From positions 372,001 through 436,000 of the forward strand of contig NZ_QKOB01000001.1 in NCBI RefSeq assembly GCF_003226535.1: a DNA stretch of 64,000 nt. The letters run 5' to 3'. This document shows positions 29,330 through 39,132 of the stretch, piece by piece. Both the position numbers and the translations under genes were made by a program. The DNA is from Meiothermus sp. Pnk-1 (GTDB lineage: Bacteria; Deinococcota; Deinococci; Deinococcales; Thermaceae). Numbering within the stretch: position 1 is the first letter of the stretch; the number at the start of each line of letters is the position of its first letter. The notes beneath the pieces are model-generated. The model was not told where the DNA came from, searched no databases, and saw only the letters and a program-made list of their open reading frames with translations.

Positions 29330-30193
29330 ATGAGCTACGATACCCTAGCCCGACTCCTCATCACCTGCCCCGACCGCCCCGGCATTGTGGCGGCGGTGTC
29401 GGCCTTCCTCTTCAACCACGGGGCCAACATCACCGATCTGCAGCAGCACTCTACCGACCCCGAGGGAGGCACGTTCTTTATGCGCCTCGAATTCCAGACC
29501 CCCCACCTTGACGTCTCGCGCGGGGTGCTCGAGCGGGCTTTTGCCGAGACCGTGGCCGAGCGCTTTGCGATGGCGTGGCGATTCGCCTACGCCGCCGAGC
29601 GCAAGAAGATGGCCCTTTTGGTCTCCAAGTACGATCATGCCCTGCTGGAGGTGCTGTGGCGCTGGAGCCGGGGCGAGCTGCCCGCTGAGGTCAGCATGGT
29701 CATCTCCAACCATCCTGACCTCAGGCCGGCGGTGGAAGCCTTTGGCCTGCCCTACCATTACGTTCCCGTGAGCAAGGAGGACAAGGCGCAGGCGGAGGCG
29801 AGAATTCTGGACCTGCTCGAGGGCCAGGCCGATCTGATAGTGCTGGCCCGCTACATGCAGATCCTCTCTCCTGGCTTCGTCGCCCGCTACCCCAACCGGA
29901 TCATCAACATCCACCACTCCTTTCTTCCGGCCTTCGTGGGGGCTTCTCCCTACCGTCAGGCCTACGAGCGGGGGGTCAAACTCATCGGGGCTACCGCCCA
30001 CTACGTGACCGACGAACTGGATCAGGGGCCGATTATCGAACAGGATGTGGTGCGGGTTTCACACCGCCACTCGGTCGAGGATTTGGTGGCCTTAGGGAGG
30101 GACCTCGAGCGCCAGGTTCTGGCCCGCGCGGTGCGCTGGCACCTGGAAGAGCGCATCATCGTTCACGGGAACAAAACGGTGGTCTTCAGCTAA
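29330..30193 (+). CDS. purU: Formyltetrahydrofolate deformylase
   Basis: 287 residues: an N-terminal ACT domain ([19 protein letters not shown]) and a formyltransferase-fold C-terminal domain with [21 protein letters not shown] and the catalytic Asp region [14 protein letters not shown]. PurU splits 10-formyl-THF into formate and THF, and E. coli PurU is regulated by Met/Gly through the ACT domain. A purN gene with the same catalytic fold lies at 39129-39722. Confidence 0.94.
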   Translation: MSYDTLARLLITCPDRPGIVAAVSAFLFNHGANITDLQQHSTDPEGGTFFMRLEFQTPHLDVSRGVLERAFAETVAERFAMAWRFAYAAERKKMALLVSKYDHALLEVLWRWSRGELPAEVSMVISNHPDLRPAVEAFGLPYHYVPVSKEDKAQAEARILDLLEGQADLIVLARYMQILSPGFVARYPNRIINIHHSFLPAFVGASPYRQAYERGVKLIGATAHYVTDELDQGPIIEQDVVRVSHRHSVEDLVALGRDLERQVLARAVRWHLEERIIVHGNKTVVFS

Positions 30194-30293
30194 GGGCCTT
30201 CATGAGAACTCCACAGACCGGCCCTAAGCTTTTGTTAGCCCCTTCATGCGGGGTTAACTCCAAACTCTCAGACTGAAGGCTAGGAGGTTAGAG

Positions 30294-31547
30294 ATGTCGC
30301 TAAAAGCATCCTCGGTAGCTGTGATCGCGGTAGCCGCCCTTTCGGGCGGGGTGCTGTGGTGGGGGATCAGCAGCAGCCAGACCGAGACCCCTCAGGTTCA
30401 GGCGCAGACCCAGACAGCCCAGGACCAACGCGCCCTGCTCGAGAACGAGCGCAACACCGTGGATTTGGTGCAGCGTTTTGGGGACGGGGTGGTGTATGTG
30501 GCGGTGCGCTCGGTTCCGCAGACCCAAGCGCAACGCTCTCCCTTTCCCGGCTTTGACTTTTTCTTCGGTCAGCCTCAACCGCGGGAGGGTCTGGGTTCGG
30601 GTTTCGTCATCGACAAGGAAGGGTATATCCTCACGAACTTCCATGTCGTTCAAGGCAGCAACACCCAGATCACGGTTCGCTTCCACAACGACCCCAAGCA
30701 GTACAAGGCCACCGTGGTCGGTACCGCTGAACCGCTGGATTTGGCCCTGATCCGGGTGCAGGGCGTGCCGCCGCAACGCCTGGTCCCGCTCGTCCTGGGC
30801 AACTCCGATCAGGTACGCGTAGGACAAAAGGCCATCGCCATGGGCAACCCTTTCGGCCTAGAGTTCACCGTGACCGAAGGGGTGGTATCGGCGGTACGGC
30901 AGAACCGCGGTGCGGTGGCCGGGGCGGTAGGCGACTCCTCGGGCTTGGTGCCCACCATCATCCAGACCGACGCCGCCATCAACCCTGGCAACTCAGGGGG
31001 GCCGCTGCTCAACTCGAGGGGTGAGGTCATCGGGATCAACACCGCCATCCTGAGCCCTTCCGGGGCGGTTACCGGCGAGGGGCAGTTCGCCGGGGTTGGT
31101 TTCGCTATCCCCATCAACTTGGCCAAGCAGTACCTCCCTGATCTGAAGGCGGGGAAAAAGCTTACCGCTGCCGAGATCTCCCGTCGCCAGCCGCGCCTGG
31201 GGGTCACGGTGGCCACGCTGAGCGACTACCCCGACAGCATCATCCAGCGTAACCGCCTGCCGGAGCAGGGCTTGATGGTCATGAGCGTAGAGCCGAACAG
31301 CCCAGCCGCCAAGGCCGGCCTGCGGGCGGCGACCCGCAGCGTCACCTTGCAGTTGCAAACCGGGGAGACCATAGACCTAGGCATCAACGGGGACGTGATC
31401 ATCGAAGCTGACGGCCAGCCGATCCAGGACATCTTTGACCTGCGGGCGGTGCTCAACTCCAAGCTTGGTCAGCCGGTGACCCTGAAGCTCTGGCGGGAGG
31501 GCAAGGAGATCACCCTTCAAGTCACCCCTCAGGTCCAACAGCGTTGA
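30294..31547 (+). CDS. HtrA/DegP-family serine protease with one PDZ domain
   Basis: 417 residues. One N-terminal membrane anchor (about 8-25, ASSVAVIAVAALSGGVLWWG) and a Gln/Thr-rich linker precede a trypsin-like domain with His in TNFHVVQGS, Asp in LDLALIRV and Ser in GNSGGPLL. A PDZ domain follows (about 300-415) that binds misfolded C-termini. It should degrade damaged proteins outside the cytoplasmic membrane. AGGAGGTTAGAG precedes ATG 30294, so this mRNA has a leader. Confidence 0.93.
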   Translation: MSLKASSVAVIAVAALSGGVLWWGISSSQTETPQVQAQTQTAQDQRALLENERNTVDLVQRFGDGVVYVAVRSVPQTQAQRSPFPGFDFFFGQPQPREGLGSGFVIDKEGYILTNFHVVQGSNTQITVRFHNDPKQYKATVVGTAEPLDLALIRVQGVPPQRLVPLVLGNSDQVRVGQKAIAMGNPFGLEFTVTEGVVSAVRQNRGAVAGAVGDSSGLVPTIIQTDAAINPGNSGGPLLNSRGEVIGINTAILSPSGAVTGEGQFAGVGFAIPINLAKQYLPDLKAGKKLTAAEISRRQPRLGVTVATLSDYPDSIIQRNRLPEQGLMVMSVEPNSPAAKAGLRAATRSVTLQLQTGETIDLGINGDVIIEADGQPIQDIFDLRAVLNSKLGQPVTLKLWREGKEITLQVTPQVQQR

Positions 31548-31561
31548 GGCGGATGGTGGTC

Positions 31562-31587
31562 GAAGGGCAGCCCTTGGGCTGCCCTTC
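31562..31587. terminator. Hairpin between HtrA and mqnA (bidirectional terminator)
   Basis: A perfect 12-bp stem (31562-31573 and 31576-31587) with a TT loop lies just after the protease gene and before the convergent mqnA end. No long T run follows on either side, so termination strength is uncertain. Confidence 0.6.
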
Positions 31588-31629
31588 TCGCTTCTCTACC
31601 GGTAGGGGATGACCCACCGCGTTATGGGC

Positions 31630-32445
31630 TTAGATGTCCCAGTAATCGTCCGGGTAGGCTAGGCCGACAGCCTGCGCAAAGGCTTGCAGCCCCAGGCGGT
31701 CGGGGGCCTCGAGCTGGTAGCGGAAATTCCACAAATAGTGCTGCATCAAAGGCTGGGGAACGCCGAGCCGTCGGGCCTCGGCCTGCGAAACGGTCTCCAG
31801 ATTACCCAGCCCCTTCTGCCGGGCGGCCCGCAGCTTGCGCACCACCGCCGGGGGCGGGGGTTCATCCTTGCGGGTGGCCCAGACGGCGAATACGAAGGGC
31901 AACCGGGTACGCTGGTACCACTTCATGGAAAGGTCCGTGACCTGCACCCCACCCACCTGCCAGGGAACTCGGTGTACTGACTCGGGCAGGGCAGGAAGTA
32001 GTCCGGCGTAAGTTTGAATCGCCCGGTCCCCGATCAGGAGCACCCCGTCGTAGTCGTCTAGAAGCTCGAGCCCCCCCGCTTGTGGGGTGTACTCGGGGCG
32101 TATTCCTTCTGCCTCGAGCAGCCATCGCAGCAGCTCCACCGAGGTCGCGCTCTCGGTGGTCAGCGCGATCCGCTTGAGCTGGCCCCAGGGAACCTTGTGG
32201 AACAGATTCACCGAGTACACCGGCCCCAGGTCGGCGATGGAGAAATCCGGCAAGGGTTTGAGCCGGTGGGCGTTGGCCAGATAGAAGTACGACGAGACCA
32301 AGGAGAGGTCAACGCTGCCCTCGAGCAGCCATTGGTTCAGCTCGGTGGGCACGCCGTAGCGAAACCGCAGCCCTTCCCCCTCCTGCAAGAAGTGGTACAG
32401 CGGGGCGGTGTTGGCGTAGCGGGGGACCCCCAGGACGTAATTCAT
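31630..32445 (-). CDS. mqnA: Chorismate dehydratase MqnA (futalosine menaquinone pathway)
   Basis: 271 residues matching the periplasmic-binding-protein-like MqnA/MqnD family: GVPRYANTAPLYHFL at the start, VDLSLVSSYFYLAN, and TTESATSVELLRWLLE for ligand binding. It removes water from chorismate to give 3-enolpyruvylbenzoate, the first step of the futalosine route. It follows mqnE by 32 bases on the same strand, so the first two pathway enzymes are co-expressed. GGGGGTG serves as the ribosome site. Confidence 0.92.
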   Translation of the reverse strand: MNYVLGVPRYANTAPLYHFLQEGEGLRFRYGVPTELNQWLLEGSVDLSLVSSYFYLANAHRLKPLPDFSIADLGPVYSVNLFHKVPWGQLKRIALTTESATSVELLRWLLEAEGIRPEYTPQAGGLELLDDYDGVLLIGDRAIQTYAGLLPALPESVHRVPWQVGGVQVTDLSMKWYQRTRLPFVFAVWATRKDEPPPPAVVRKLRAARQKGLGNLETVSQAEARRLGVPQPLMQHYLWNFRYQLEAPDRLGLQAFAQAVGLAYPDDYWDI

Positions 32446-32477
32446 CTTACACCCCCTTTTCTTTCCAGGGAGGACAT

Positions 32478-33659
32478 TTAACCCCGGCTGGAGGGCCGCG
32501 AGAGCATCGCCCGTTGATGGGACATGAGCGGAGCGGGTGGGGCCCAGACCTTGACCACGTTGTAGACCGCGTCGCGCTCGATAGGGGTACGGCCCGCCGC
32601 CTGGATGAAAGCCGCTAGCGCCTCTTTGGTGAGGCCCTGCGGGGTCGGGCTTCCCGCCGCGTGGACGATGCGCTCTTCGATCAGGGTGCCGTCCACGTCG
32701 GTCACGCCCCAGTCTAGCGAGACTTGGCTCACCTCGGGGGTCAGGGTGGCCCAGTAGCCCTTGATGTGGGGGATGTTGTCGAGGTAGACGCGGGCCACGG
32801 CCAGGTTGCGCAGGTCGTCGAGGCCGGTGGTGAACTCGTGTTTGCCGAGCTGATCCGCGAGGCGGTTGCCGTCGGGCTGAAAAGCCAGCGGGATAAAGCT
32901 CATGAAGCCCTTAGCCCCTTTGGCCAGCGACTCATCCTGCAACTCGCGCAGGCGGGTCATGTGGTCGAGGCGCTCCTCCAGGGTCTCGATGTGCCCGTAG
33001 AGCATGGTGGCGTTGGTGGGGATACCCAGTTCGTGGGCGATGCGGTGTACCTCGAGCCAGCCTTCCGCCCTCACCTTGGCCCGGGCGATCTGCCGGCGTA
33101 CCCGCTCGGCGAAGATCTCCGCCCCACCCCCCGGCATCGCATCCAGCCCCGCCTCTTTGAGCGCGGTGAGCACCTCCCGGTAACCCATCTTGGCGATTTT
33201 GCTGAAGTGGTGGATCTCCGCGGCGGTCCAGGCTTTGACCTGAACGCCGGGGAAGTTCTTCTTGAGCGCCGCGACCAGCTCCAGGTAATAGCTAAAGGGC
33301 TTCTTGGGGTGGTGGCCGGAGGAGATATGGATCTCGGTGAGGCCGGGCTGGTACTTGCTCCGCACCCACTCGATGGCCTCGTCCACCTCCCAGTCCCAGG
33401 CCCCTTCCTCACCGAAGCGGCGCTGGAAGGCGCAGAAGGTGCAGCCCACGTAACAGATGTTGGTCTGCGAAAAGCGCAAGGAGTGCACGAAGTAGGTGTC
33501 CTGGCCGTGTTTACGCTCGCGCACCAGGTTCGCCAGGCGCATCAGGCTAGGGATATCCGGGGTGCGGTAGAGCACCATGCCCTCGTCGAAGGAGAGCCGC
33601 TCTCCGGCCTCGACCTTTTCTACGATGGGCAGCAGGGCGGGATCGCGAACCCATTTCAT
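32478..33659 (-). CDS. mqnE: Aminodeoxyfutalosine synthase MqnE (radical SAM)
   Basis: 393 residues. The radical-SAM cluster motif is CYVGCTFCAF (CxxxCxxC), followed by EIHISSGHHPKKPFSYY and the MqnE/MqnC-family DAMPGGGAEIF. It joins 3-enolpyruvylbenzoate to the adenosyl radical to make aminodeoxyfutalosine in menaquinone synthesis. It is the first gene of a two-gene operon with mqnA. TAGGAT 7 bases before the ATG indicates a leaderless mRNA. Confidence 0.94.
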   Translation of the reverse strand: MKWVRDPALLPIVEKVEAGERLSFDEGMVLYRTPDIPSLMRLANLVRERKHGQDTYFVHSLRFSQTNICYVGCTFCAFQRRFGEEGAWDWEVDEAIEWVRSKYQPGLTEIHISSGHHPKKPFSYYLELVAALKKNFPGVQVKAWTAAEIHHFSKIAKMGYREVLTALKEAGLDAMPGGGAEIFAERVRRQIARAKVRAEGWLEVHRIAHELGIPTNATMLYGHIETLEERLDHMTRLRELQDESLAKGAKGFMSFIPLAFQPDGNRLADQLGKHEFTTGLDDLRNLAVARVYLDNIPHIKGYWATLTPEVSQVSLDWGVTDVDGTLIEERIVHAAGSPTPQGLTKEALAAFIQAAGRTPIERDAVYNVVKVWAPPAPLMSHQRAMLSRPSSRG

Positions 33660-33666
33660 CAGCCCA

Positions 33667-33672
33667 ATCCTA
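33667..33672 (-). promoter_or_regulatory. -10 box of leaderless mqnE-mqnA transcript
   Basis: TAGGAT on the minus strand ends 7 bases before the ATG at 33659. Confidence 0.5.
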
Positions 33673-33815
33673 ACACCTGCCTCATGTGAGGCTTGGAACT
33701 TGGGTTACAGGAACAACCGCAGGGGATCCTAAAGCGCTTGGGTACCGGTGCACATGCAAAAACTAAACGAAGGATCATCCTCTCCTAGCGGACATCTAGA
33801 GCGCCAATGGTAGTT

Positions 33816-34850
33816 TTATGGAATATAGGCCGGGGTGGGAAGGCCGGTTGAGGCCCGCTCGAGCAGCGTTGGCTCGAAGCGGACGGCCCTGGGCGTACCC
33901 CGGTAGCCGTGGATGCGCTCCATCAGCATCCGGGCCGCCTGGGCGCCCATCGCTTCCACCGGCTGGGTGAGGCTCGAGAGCCCCCGGGTGGCGGTCCAGG
34001 GCTGCCCGTCGAAGCCCAGCACCCGCACCTCCTGGCCGATGCGCAGGCTGTGGGCTTCGGCCTCCTCGAGCACCCCCAACGCGATCAGGTCCGCCCCGGC
34101 GAAGATGTTGTAAGGTGGCTCGGCCTGGGCCATGAAGTGCTGCAAGGCCAACCGGCCTCCCTCGGCGGAAAAGCGCGTCTTGAACACCTGCTCACGCCTC
34201 AAGGGCCGCCCGGCCTCGGCGGCGGCGGCGCAAAACCCCTCGAGCCGCTCGGCGAATACCGTCTGGGAGAGGGCCAGGTCGATCTCCTCCTCGACCTTGA
34301 TGGCGTAAAGCCCTCCGGGGAAGCGCGCCAGGTACTCCGCTGCCAGGCGACCCCCCAGCCGGTTGTCCATATACACCGAGTCATAGCGAGGGCTTTTGGC
34401 GTCCACCAGCACCACCGGACGGTCGGTGGGGAGCTGGCCGCCCGGATACAACTCCGAGAGGTCGAACGAGGCCATGATCAGCCCGTCGGTCTGATAGGCC
34501 AGGGTGTGGCTTTTGAGGTAGCGCTCGAGCCGGCTTTGCGAGAGCAGCGGGAAAACCGCCACGTCGTAGCGCTCCTCCAAAAGCACCCCCTCGATGCCTT
34601 CCAAAAGCCGGGTGTAGAACTCGGTGGCCACGAAGGGCAGCATGATCGAGACCGTATAGCTCTTGCCCCCCGCTACCCGCCGGGCGTGGGGGTTGGGGCT
34701 ATAGCCCAGGTTTTCCATCGCCGCCAGCACCCTCGAGCGGGTCTCTTCCCGCACCGAGGGATGGTTGTTAAGCACCCGGCTCACCGTGCCGATGCCCACT
34801 TCGGCCATACGGGCCACCTCGTGAATGGTGGGCTTGCGTTTACGTACCAC
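33816..34850 (-). CDS. LacI/GalR-family transcriptional regulator
   Basis: 344 residues from GTG 34850, chosen because GGAGG lies five bases upstream and the helix-turn-helix begins soon after. The HTH and hinge (PTIHEVARMAEVGIGTVSRV ... NPHARR) are typical of LacI. The rest is a periplasmic-binding-like effector domain (YTVSIMLPFVATEFYTRLLEG, DGLIMASFDL). The effector is unknown; no sugar-uptake operon is adjacent, so it may act elsewhere. The longer open frame upstream (to 34907) is unlikely to be translated. Confidence 0.9.
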   Translation of the reverse strand: MVRKRKPTIHEVARMAEVGIGTVSRVLNNHPSVREETRSRVLAAMENLGYSPNPHARRVAGGKSYTVSIMLPFVATEFYTRLLEGIEGVLLEERYDVAVFPLLSQSRLERYLKSHTLAYQTDGLIMASFDLSELYPGGQLPTDRPVVLVDAKSPRYDSVYMDNRLGGRLAAEYLARFPGGLYAIKVEEEIDLALSQTVFAERLEGFCAAAAEAGRPLRREQVFKTRFSAEGGRLALQHFMAQAEPPYNIFAGADLIALGVLEEAEAHSLRIGQEVRVLGFDGQPWTATRGLSSLTQPVEAMGAQAARMLMERIHGYRGTPRAVRFEPTLLERASTGLPTPAYIP

Positions 34851-34997
34851 CTTGACCTCCGCCCTCTCACAGGGATATACGCTCAGCAGGACCCTCGGGT
34901 TGCACAACGCCTTGGACCTTCCAACGATTTTACCCTAGGCCGCAGCCTATTGGGGGCATGGTTTTTTGAGGCTAAAATCTTTATAGGGAGAAAGGCC

Positions 34998-35561
34998 TTG
35001 GACTGCTTGCTGGTGCTAGGGGCGTATCTAATTGGCTCGCTGGTGTTTGGAATCATCGCGGGGAGATTGCGCGGCATCGACCTGGCCGAGCGCGACACAC
35101 CCGGGGCTTCAGGGACATTCCGCCAGTTGGGGCCTATCTGGGGATTTTCTGTTGCCCTGGCCGACATCGCCAAGGGGGTCGGGGCCGGCTACCTAACCCA
35201 TTTCGCCTCCAGTCCCTGGACCCCAGGGCTGATGGGAGCAGCGCTAGTGGCAGGGCACCTCTGGCCGCTTTACTTTCGTTTTCGCGGCGGCGGCGGGATC
35301 GCCCCCACCGTGGGGTTTTTCCTGTGGCTTCACCCTGGCTTGACCGCGCTGGCCATCACCCTCGGGTTGGCGGTGGCGGGGATCTACTGGCGGCTTTACT
35401 GGCGCAAGCACCGCGGTAGCTGGTACCCGATTCCGGTAGGGGCAGGGGTGGGCTATGTCTTTGGTTTATTCGCCTTGTGGCCTCAGCCCAGCTTTTGGAC
35501 CCTCTTGGCCATTAGCGTGTTGGTGGGGGTGCGGGGATTGCGCATGGCGCGCTCCGGATAG
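34998..35561 (+). CDS. PlsY-like (DUF205) membrane protein with altered active-site motifs
   Basis: 187 residues, about five membrane helices, from TTG 34998 with GGGAG and AAAGG upstream. Family landmarks are present: GSLVFGIIAGRLRGIDLAE, ADIAKGVGAGYL and AGHLWPLYFRFRGGGGIA. Typical PlsY has SGNxGATN in motif 1 and KGGKGVAT in motif 2; here these read DTPGASGTFR and RGGGGIAPT, losing the asparagine and a lysine used for substrate binding. It may be a specialised or inactive paralogue of the glycerol-3-phosphate acyltransferase. Confidence 0.7.
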   Translation: MDCLLVLGAYLIGSLVFGIIAGRLRGIDLAERDTPGASGTFRQLGPIWGFSVALADIAKGVGAGYLTHFASSPWTPGLMGAALVAGHLWPLYFRFRGGGGIAPTVGFFLWLHPGLTALAITLGLAVAGIYWRLYWRKHRGSWYPIPVGAGVGYVFGLFALWPQPSFWTLLAISVLVGVRGLRMARSG

Positions 35562-35565
35562 CGGG

Positions 35566-35571
35566 TACACT
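35566..35571 (+). promoter_or_regulatory. -10 box of leaderless ABC-F transcript
   Basis: TACACT ends 7 bases before the GTG start at 35579. Confidence 0.5.
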
Positions 35572-35578
35572 ACTGTTT

Positions 35579-37450
35579 GTGCGGGTACTCTACGCGGAAA
35601 ACCTCGAATACCACCTGGGTGGGCGTGACCTGCTAGATAAAGCCTCGCTCGAGCTTCGCCTGGGCGAACGGGTGGCTTTGGTGGGGGCCAACGGGGCAGG
35701 GAAGACCACCTTGCTCCGGCTCTTTGCGGGGGAACTCGAGCCCAGCGCGGGCCGTATTCACCGTGTTCAGGACGCCTATCTGGCGCTGCTTCCGCAAGAC
35801 CCTCAGTATGGACCAGGGGTGACCATCGCCGCCGTGCTCAAATCTGGCTTCGCGCGGCTAGAGTGGCTCGAGAGAGAACTGGCCGCGCTCGAGCAGGGTT
35901 TGGCCGATCCGGAAACCTACCACCGCTGGGAGGAACTCCACGCCCGCTTCGAGGCCTTGGGAGGGTATACCCGCCGCTCGCGCTACGAAGCCGTGCTGAA
36001 GGGGTTGAACTTCGCCGGGCGAGAGAAAGAGGAGGCCAGGGTGTTGTCGGGCGGGGAAGCCCGCCGCCTGGCGTTGGGGGCGGTTTTGCTCTCTGGGGCC
36101 GATGCCCTGCTTTTGGACGAACCCACCAACCACCTTGACCTGGAGATGCGCGCGTGGCTGGCCGAGTACCTACGCGGCTACGGCGGGGCCTTGGTGCTGG
36201 TCTCCCACGATCGGCACTTCCTCGACAAGCTGGCCCAAAAAGTAGCGTTCCTCAAGGATGGCAAGCTGCGGCTTTACGAGGGCAACTACTCGGCCTTCCG
36301 GCAAAAGCGCCAGCTCGAGCGCGAGGAGGAGCAGCGCCGCTACCAAGCCTGGCTGGACGAGGAGAAAAGGCTCAAGGCCATCCTCGAGCAGGCCAAAGCC
36401 TGGGCGCACTCCTCCGAGAAGCACGCCGTGCGCAAGCTCGCGGTGGAGAAGCGCTACGAGAAGTTCCTCGAGACCCGGGCCGCGCCCCCCGAGCGCGACA
36501 CCAAGGCCTTGGGGATGCGCTTTACTTCCCTGCCGAGCCCGGAGCGGGTGCTCGAGGCGCTCTGTCTGGAGAAAAGCCTCGCCGGGCGGAGGCTCTTCCG
36601 CCTGGAGAGCCTGGTGGTCCGCCGCCGCGAGCGCATCGCCTTGATCGGCCCTAACGGGGCGGGCAAGACCACCCTGCTCAAGGTGCTGCTGGGCCTACTC
36701 CCCTCGGATGACCCGGCGGGGCGGGTGCGTACCGGGGTGGGGGTCAAGGTCGGCTACTACGACCAGCAACTCTCCGGTTTCGACCCCAACCTCACCCTCT
36801 ACGAAACCCTCTACCGGATGTTGGGGGAAGAGGCCCACGCTGCGCTGGGGGCCTGGCGCTTTCCCTTTGAAGCCCAGTACAAGAAAATCGCCCACCTCTC
36901 CGGCGGGGAGCGAGCCCGGCTGGCCTTGCTTTCACTCTCCTTGCAGGAGGCCAACCTGCTGGTGCTGGACGAGCCCACCAACCACCTCGACCTCGAGACC
37001 GTGGAAGCTTTGGAAGAAGCCCTGGGGCGTTACGAGGGAACCTTGATCCTGGTCTCGCACGATCTGTTTTTCCTCGACCGGCTGGTGGGCCGCACTTGGC
37101 ATCTGCGGGAGGGGGTTTTCACCGACTACCCCGACACGCCCAGCGCTTTGCTGGCCCGCCTGGAGCGACCGGCGACCGAGCCCGCAAAGCCCAAGCCCCC
37201 TGAACCGGGCCGGGATAGTTCCAGAAAGGTCAAAGGGCGTTGGCACAAGGAGCGTGAACGCGAGGGGTTAGAGGCCGTGATCGCCGAACTCGAGGCCAGC
37301 CTCCAGGCCCTCCACCTGCGGGCCAACACGCCGGGGCTGGGGCATCGGGAGTACGCCGAGATCGCCCAAGAGCAAACCCGGCTCGAGTCCGAACTCGAGG
37401 CCCGATACGCCCGTTGGGAGGCGCTGAGCCTCGAGCTGGAAGAGGGCTAG
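35579..37450 (+). CDS. ABC-F family ATPase (Uup/translation-factor type)
   Basis: 623 residues with two ABC cassettes and no membrane domain: Walker [15 protein letters not shown] and [14 protein letters not shown], signatures [16 protein letters not shown] and [15 protein letters not shown], and Walker [13 protein letters not shown] twice. The charged inter-domain linker (about 220-300) is the P-site tRNA interaction motif region, and a C-terminal coiled coil (about 545-620) resembles Uup. ABC-F proteins act on stalled ribosomes. GTG 35579 is the start of a leaderless mRNA. Confidence 0.92.
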   Translation: MRVLYAENLEYHLGGRDLLDKASLELRLGERVALVGANGAGKTTLLRLFAGELEPSAGRIHRVQDAYLALLPQDPQYGPGVTIAAVLKSGFARLEWLERELAALEQGLADPETYHRWEELHARFEALGGYTRRSRYEAVLKGLNFAGREKEEARVLSGGEARRLALGAVLLSGADALLLDEPTNHLDLEMRAWLAEYLRGYGGALVLVSHDRHFLDKLAQKVAFLKDGKLRLYEGNYSAFRQKRQLEREEEQRRYQAWLDEEKRLKAILEQAKAWAHSSEKHAVRKLAVEKRYEKFLETRAAPPERDTKALGMRFTSLPSPERVLEALCLEKSLAGRRLFRLESLVVRRRERIALIGPNGAGKTTLLKVLLGLLPSDDPAGRVRTGVGVKVGYYDQQLSGFDPNLTLYETLYRMLGEEAHAALGAWRFPFEAQYKKIAHLSGGERARLALLSLSLQEANLLVLDEPTNHLDLETVEALEEALGRYEGTLILVSHDLFFLDRLVGRTWHLREGVFTDYPDTPSALLARLERPATEPAKPKPPEPGRDSSRKVKGRWHKEREREGLEAVIAELEASLQALHLRANTPGLGHREYAEIAQEQTRLESELEARYARWEALSLELEEG

Positions 37451-37460
37451 CCGCCTTCGG

Positions 37461-37466
37461 TATACT
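37461..37466 (+). promoter_or_regulatory. -10 box of leaderless FAH transcript
   Basis: TATACT ends 6 bases before ATG 37473. Confidence 0.55.
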
Positions 37467-37472
37467 CGGGCC

Positions 37473-38216
37473 ATGCGGATCGTGCGCTTTGACCAGGGAA
37501 ATTGGGGGGTGCTCGAGGGTGAGCACGTAATCGAGACCGATGGGCCCGGGGGCAACCCCACCGGGCGGCAATTCGAACTGCAAAGCGTCCGCCTGCGGGC
37601 CCCTGCCACCCCCAGCAAGATCGTCTGTGTAGGGCGGAACTACCTCGACCACATCCGGGAGATGGGAAACGACTTTGGGGATCTGCCCAAGGAGCCGGGC
37701 ATCTTTCTCAAAGGGCCCAATACCCTGGCTGACCCCGACGAGGCGGTGCCCTACCCCCACTTCACCGAAAACCTGCACTATGAGGGCGAGCTAGCGGCGA
37801 TCATCGGGCGGCGGATGAAAAACGTTTCCGAGGCCGAGGCCCTGGAGGGTGTGCTGGGCTATACCTGCGCCCTCGATCTCACCGCCCGGGACCGTCAAAA
37901 GACCGACTTGCAATGGGTGCGGGCCAAGGCTGCCGACAAGTTTCTGCCCCTGGGACCTTGGATCGAGACCCACCTGGATCCCCAAAATACCGTGTTGCGC
38001 ACCTACGTCAACGGGGAGCTGCGCCAGGAGGCCCACACCAGCCTGATGATCTTCCCGGTGGCGAAGGTGCTGGCCTATGTCTCGGAGTTCATGACGCTGG
38101 AACCCGGGGACGTGCTCATCACCGGAACCCCCGAAGGGGTGGGACCCCTGCAGCGGGGGGACCGGGTAGAGGTGGCGATCGAGGGGGTGGGAACCCTACA
38201 CACCCGCATCGTGTGA
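37473..38216 (+). CDS. Fumarylacetoacetate hydrolase-family protein
   Basis: 247 residues: a short N-terminal domain (to about 60) and the FAH fold with [24 protein letters not shown] (metal-binding Glu pair), [13 protein letters not shown] and [15 protein letters not shown]. Relatives include acylpyruvate hydrolases, oxaloacetate decarboxylases and HpcE-type aromatic catabolic enzymes. No aromatic degradation genes are nearby, so an acylpyruvase or oxaloacetate decarboxylase role is more likely (inference). Confidence 0.88.
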   Translation: MRIVRFDQGNWGVLEGEHVIETDGPGGNPTGRQFELQSVRLRAPATPSKIVCVGRNYLDHIREMGNDFGDLPKEPGIFLKGPNTLADPDEAVPYPHFTENLHYEGELAAIIGRRMKNVSEAEALEGVLGYTCALDLTARDRQKTDLQWVRAKAADKFLPLGPWIETHLDPQNTVLRTYVNGELRQEAHTSLMIFPVAKVLAYVSEFMTLEPGDVLITGTPEGVGPLQRGDRVEVAIEGVGTLHTRIV

Positions 38217-38226
38217 TGCTTACGGG

Positions 38227-38232
38227 TAGAAT
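38227..38232 (+). promoter_or_regulatory. -10 box of leaderless MBL-purN transcript
   Basis: TAGAAT ends 6 bases before ATG 38239. Confidence 0.5.
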
Positions 38233-38238
38233 CCGGTC

Positions 38239-39132
38239 ATGGTTCAGCTCATCGATCTGCGCTACGGCAGGCCGCGCACCATCGCTTCGTACGTGCTCGA
38301 GGGCTCCGACGGCCCGGTGATCATAGAGACCGGCCCGGATTCCTGCTACCCCCGCCTGGTAGAAGGCTTAGCCCGCCTCGGTTATGAGCCCGCCGAGGTG
38401 CGGCGGGTCTTCGTGACCCACATTCACCTCGATCACGCCGGGGCGGCATGGCACTTCGCCCGGCACGGGGCCAAGATCTACGTGCACCCCCTAGGAGCCC
38501 CCCACCTCATCGATCCCAGCAAGCTTTGGGCCAGCGCCACCCGCATCTACGGGGATCAGACCGAGCCTTTGTGGGGCCGGGCCGAACCGATCGCGCCCGA
38601 GCAGGTGGTAGTGCTCGAGGATGGCCAGACGGTAAAGTTCGGCCCGCTCGAGATCCAAGCCCTCGAGACCCCCGGCCATGCCCCTCACCACTTCGCCTAC
38701 CGGGTGGGGGATGCGGTGTTCACCGGGGACGTGGGGGGTGTGCGGATCGGGCAGGGACCGGTGCTGCCGCCCTGCCCACCGCCGGATATCCACGTCGAGC
38801 GGTGGCGGCAGTCCATCGCCCGCCTCCGCGGCCTGAACCCCGCTCGGCTCTACCTCACCCACTTCGGCGAGTACACCGACGCGTGGGAGCACCTCGACCG
38901 GCTCGAGGCCAAGCTGCTCGAGTACGCCGAGTGGATCAAAGACAAGCTGCGGCAGGGACTTAGTCAGGAGCAGATAGTTCCCCTTTTCGAGCGGATGCTG
39001 GGGGGCGACCTCGAGCGCTACGGGCTCGACGAGGAGGGCCTGGCCGATTACGAGAAGGCCGACCCGGCTTGGATGAGCGTGGCGGGCCTTTCGCGCTACT
39101 GGCAGAAGCATCACCCCGAAGCGCTGCGATGA
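38239..39132 (+). CDS. Metallo-beta-lactamase-fold hydrolase
   Basis: 297 residues with the metal-binding HIHLDHAG motif (HxHxDH), later ligands in ETPGHAPHHFAY and VFTGDVGGVRIG, and LYLTHFGEY. The C-terminal 80 residues are helical. Substrate unknown; relatives include glyoxalase II-like thioesterases and quorum-lactonase-like enzymes. Its stop overlaps the purN start (ATGA), so the two are translated together, though no metabolic link is evident. Confidence 0.87.
   Translation: MVQLIDLRYGRPRTIASYVLEGSDGPVIIETGPDSCYPRLVEGLARLGYEPAEVRRVFVTHIHLDHAGAAWHFARHGAKIYVHPLGAPHLIDPSKLWASATRIYGDQTEPLWGRAEPIAPEQVVVLEDGQTVKFGPLEIQALETPGHAPHHFAYRVGDAVFTGDVGGVRIGQGPVLPPCPPPDIHVERWRQSIARLRGLNPARLYLTHFGEYTDAWEHLDRLEAKLLEYAEWIKDKLRQGLSQEQIVPLFERMLGGDLERYGLDEEGLADYEKADPAWMSVAGLSRYWQKHHPEALR

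Noticed and set aside
33909-34997. Upstream extension of the PlsY-like frame across the LacI gene
   Set aside because: It is antisense shadow of the LacI gene; the membrane protein begins at TTG 34998 with an SD.
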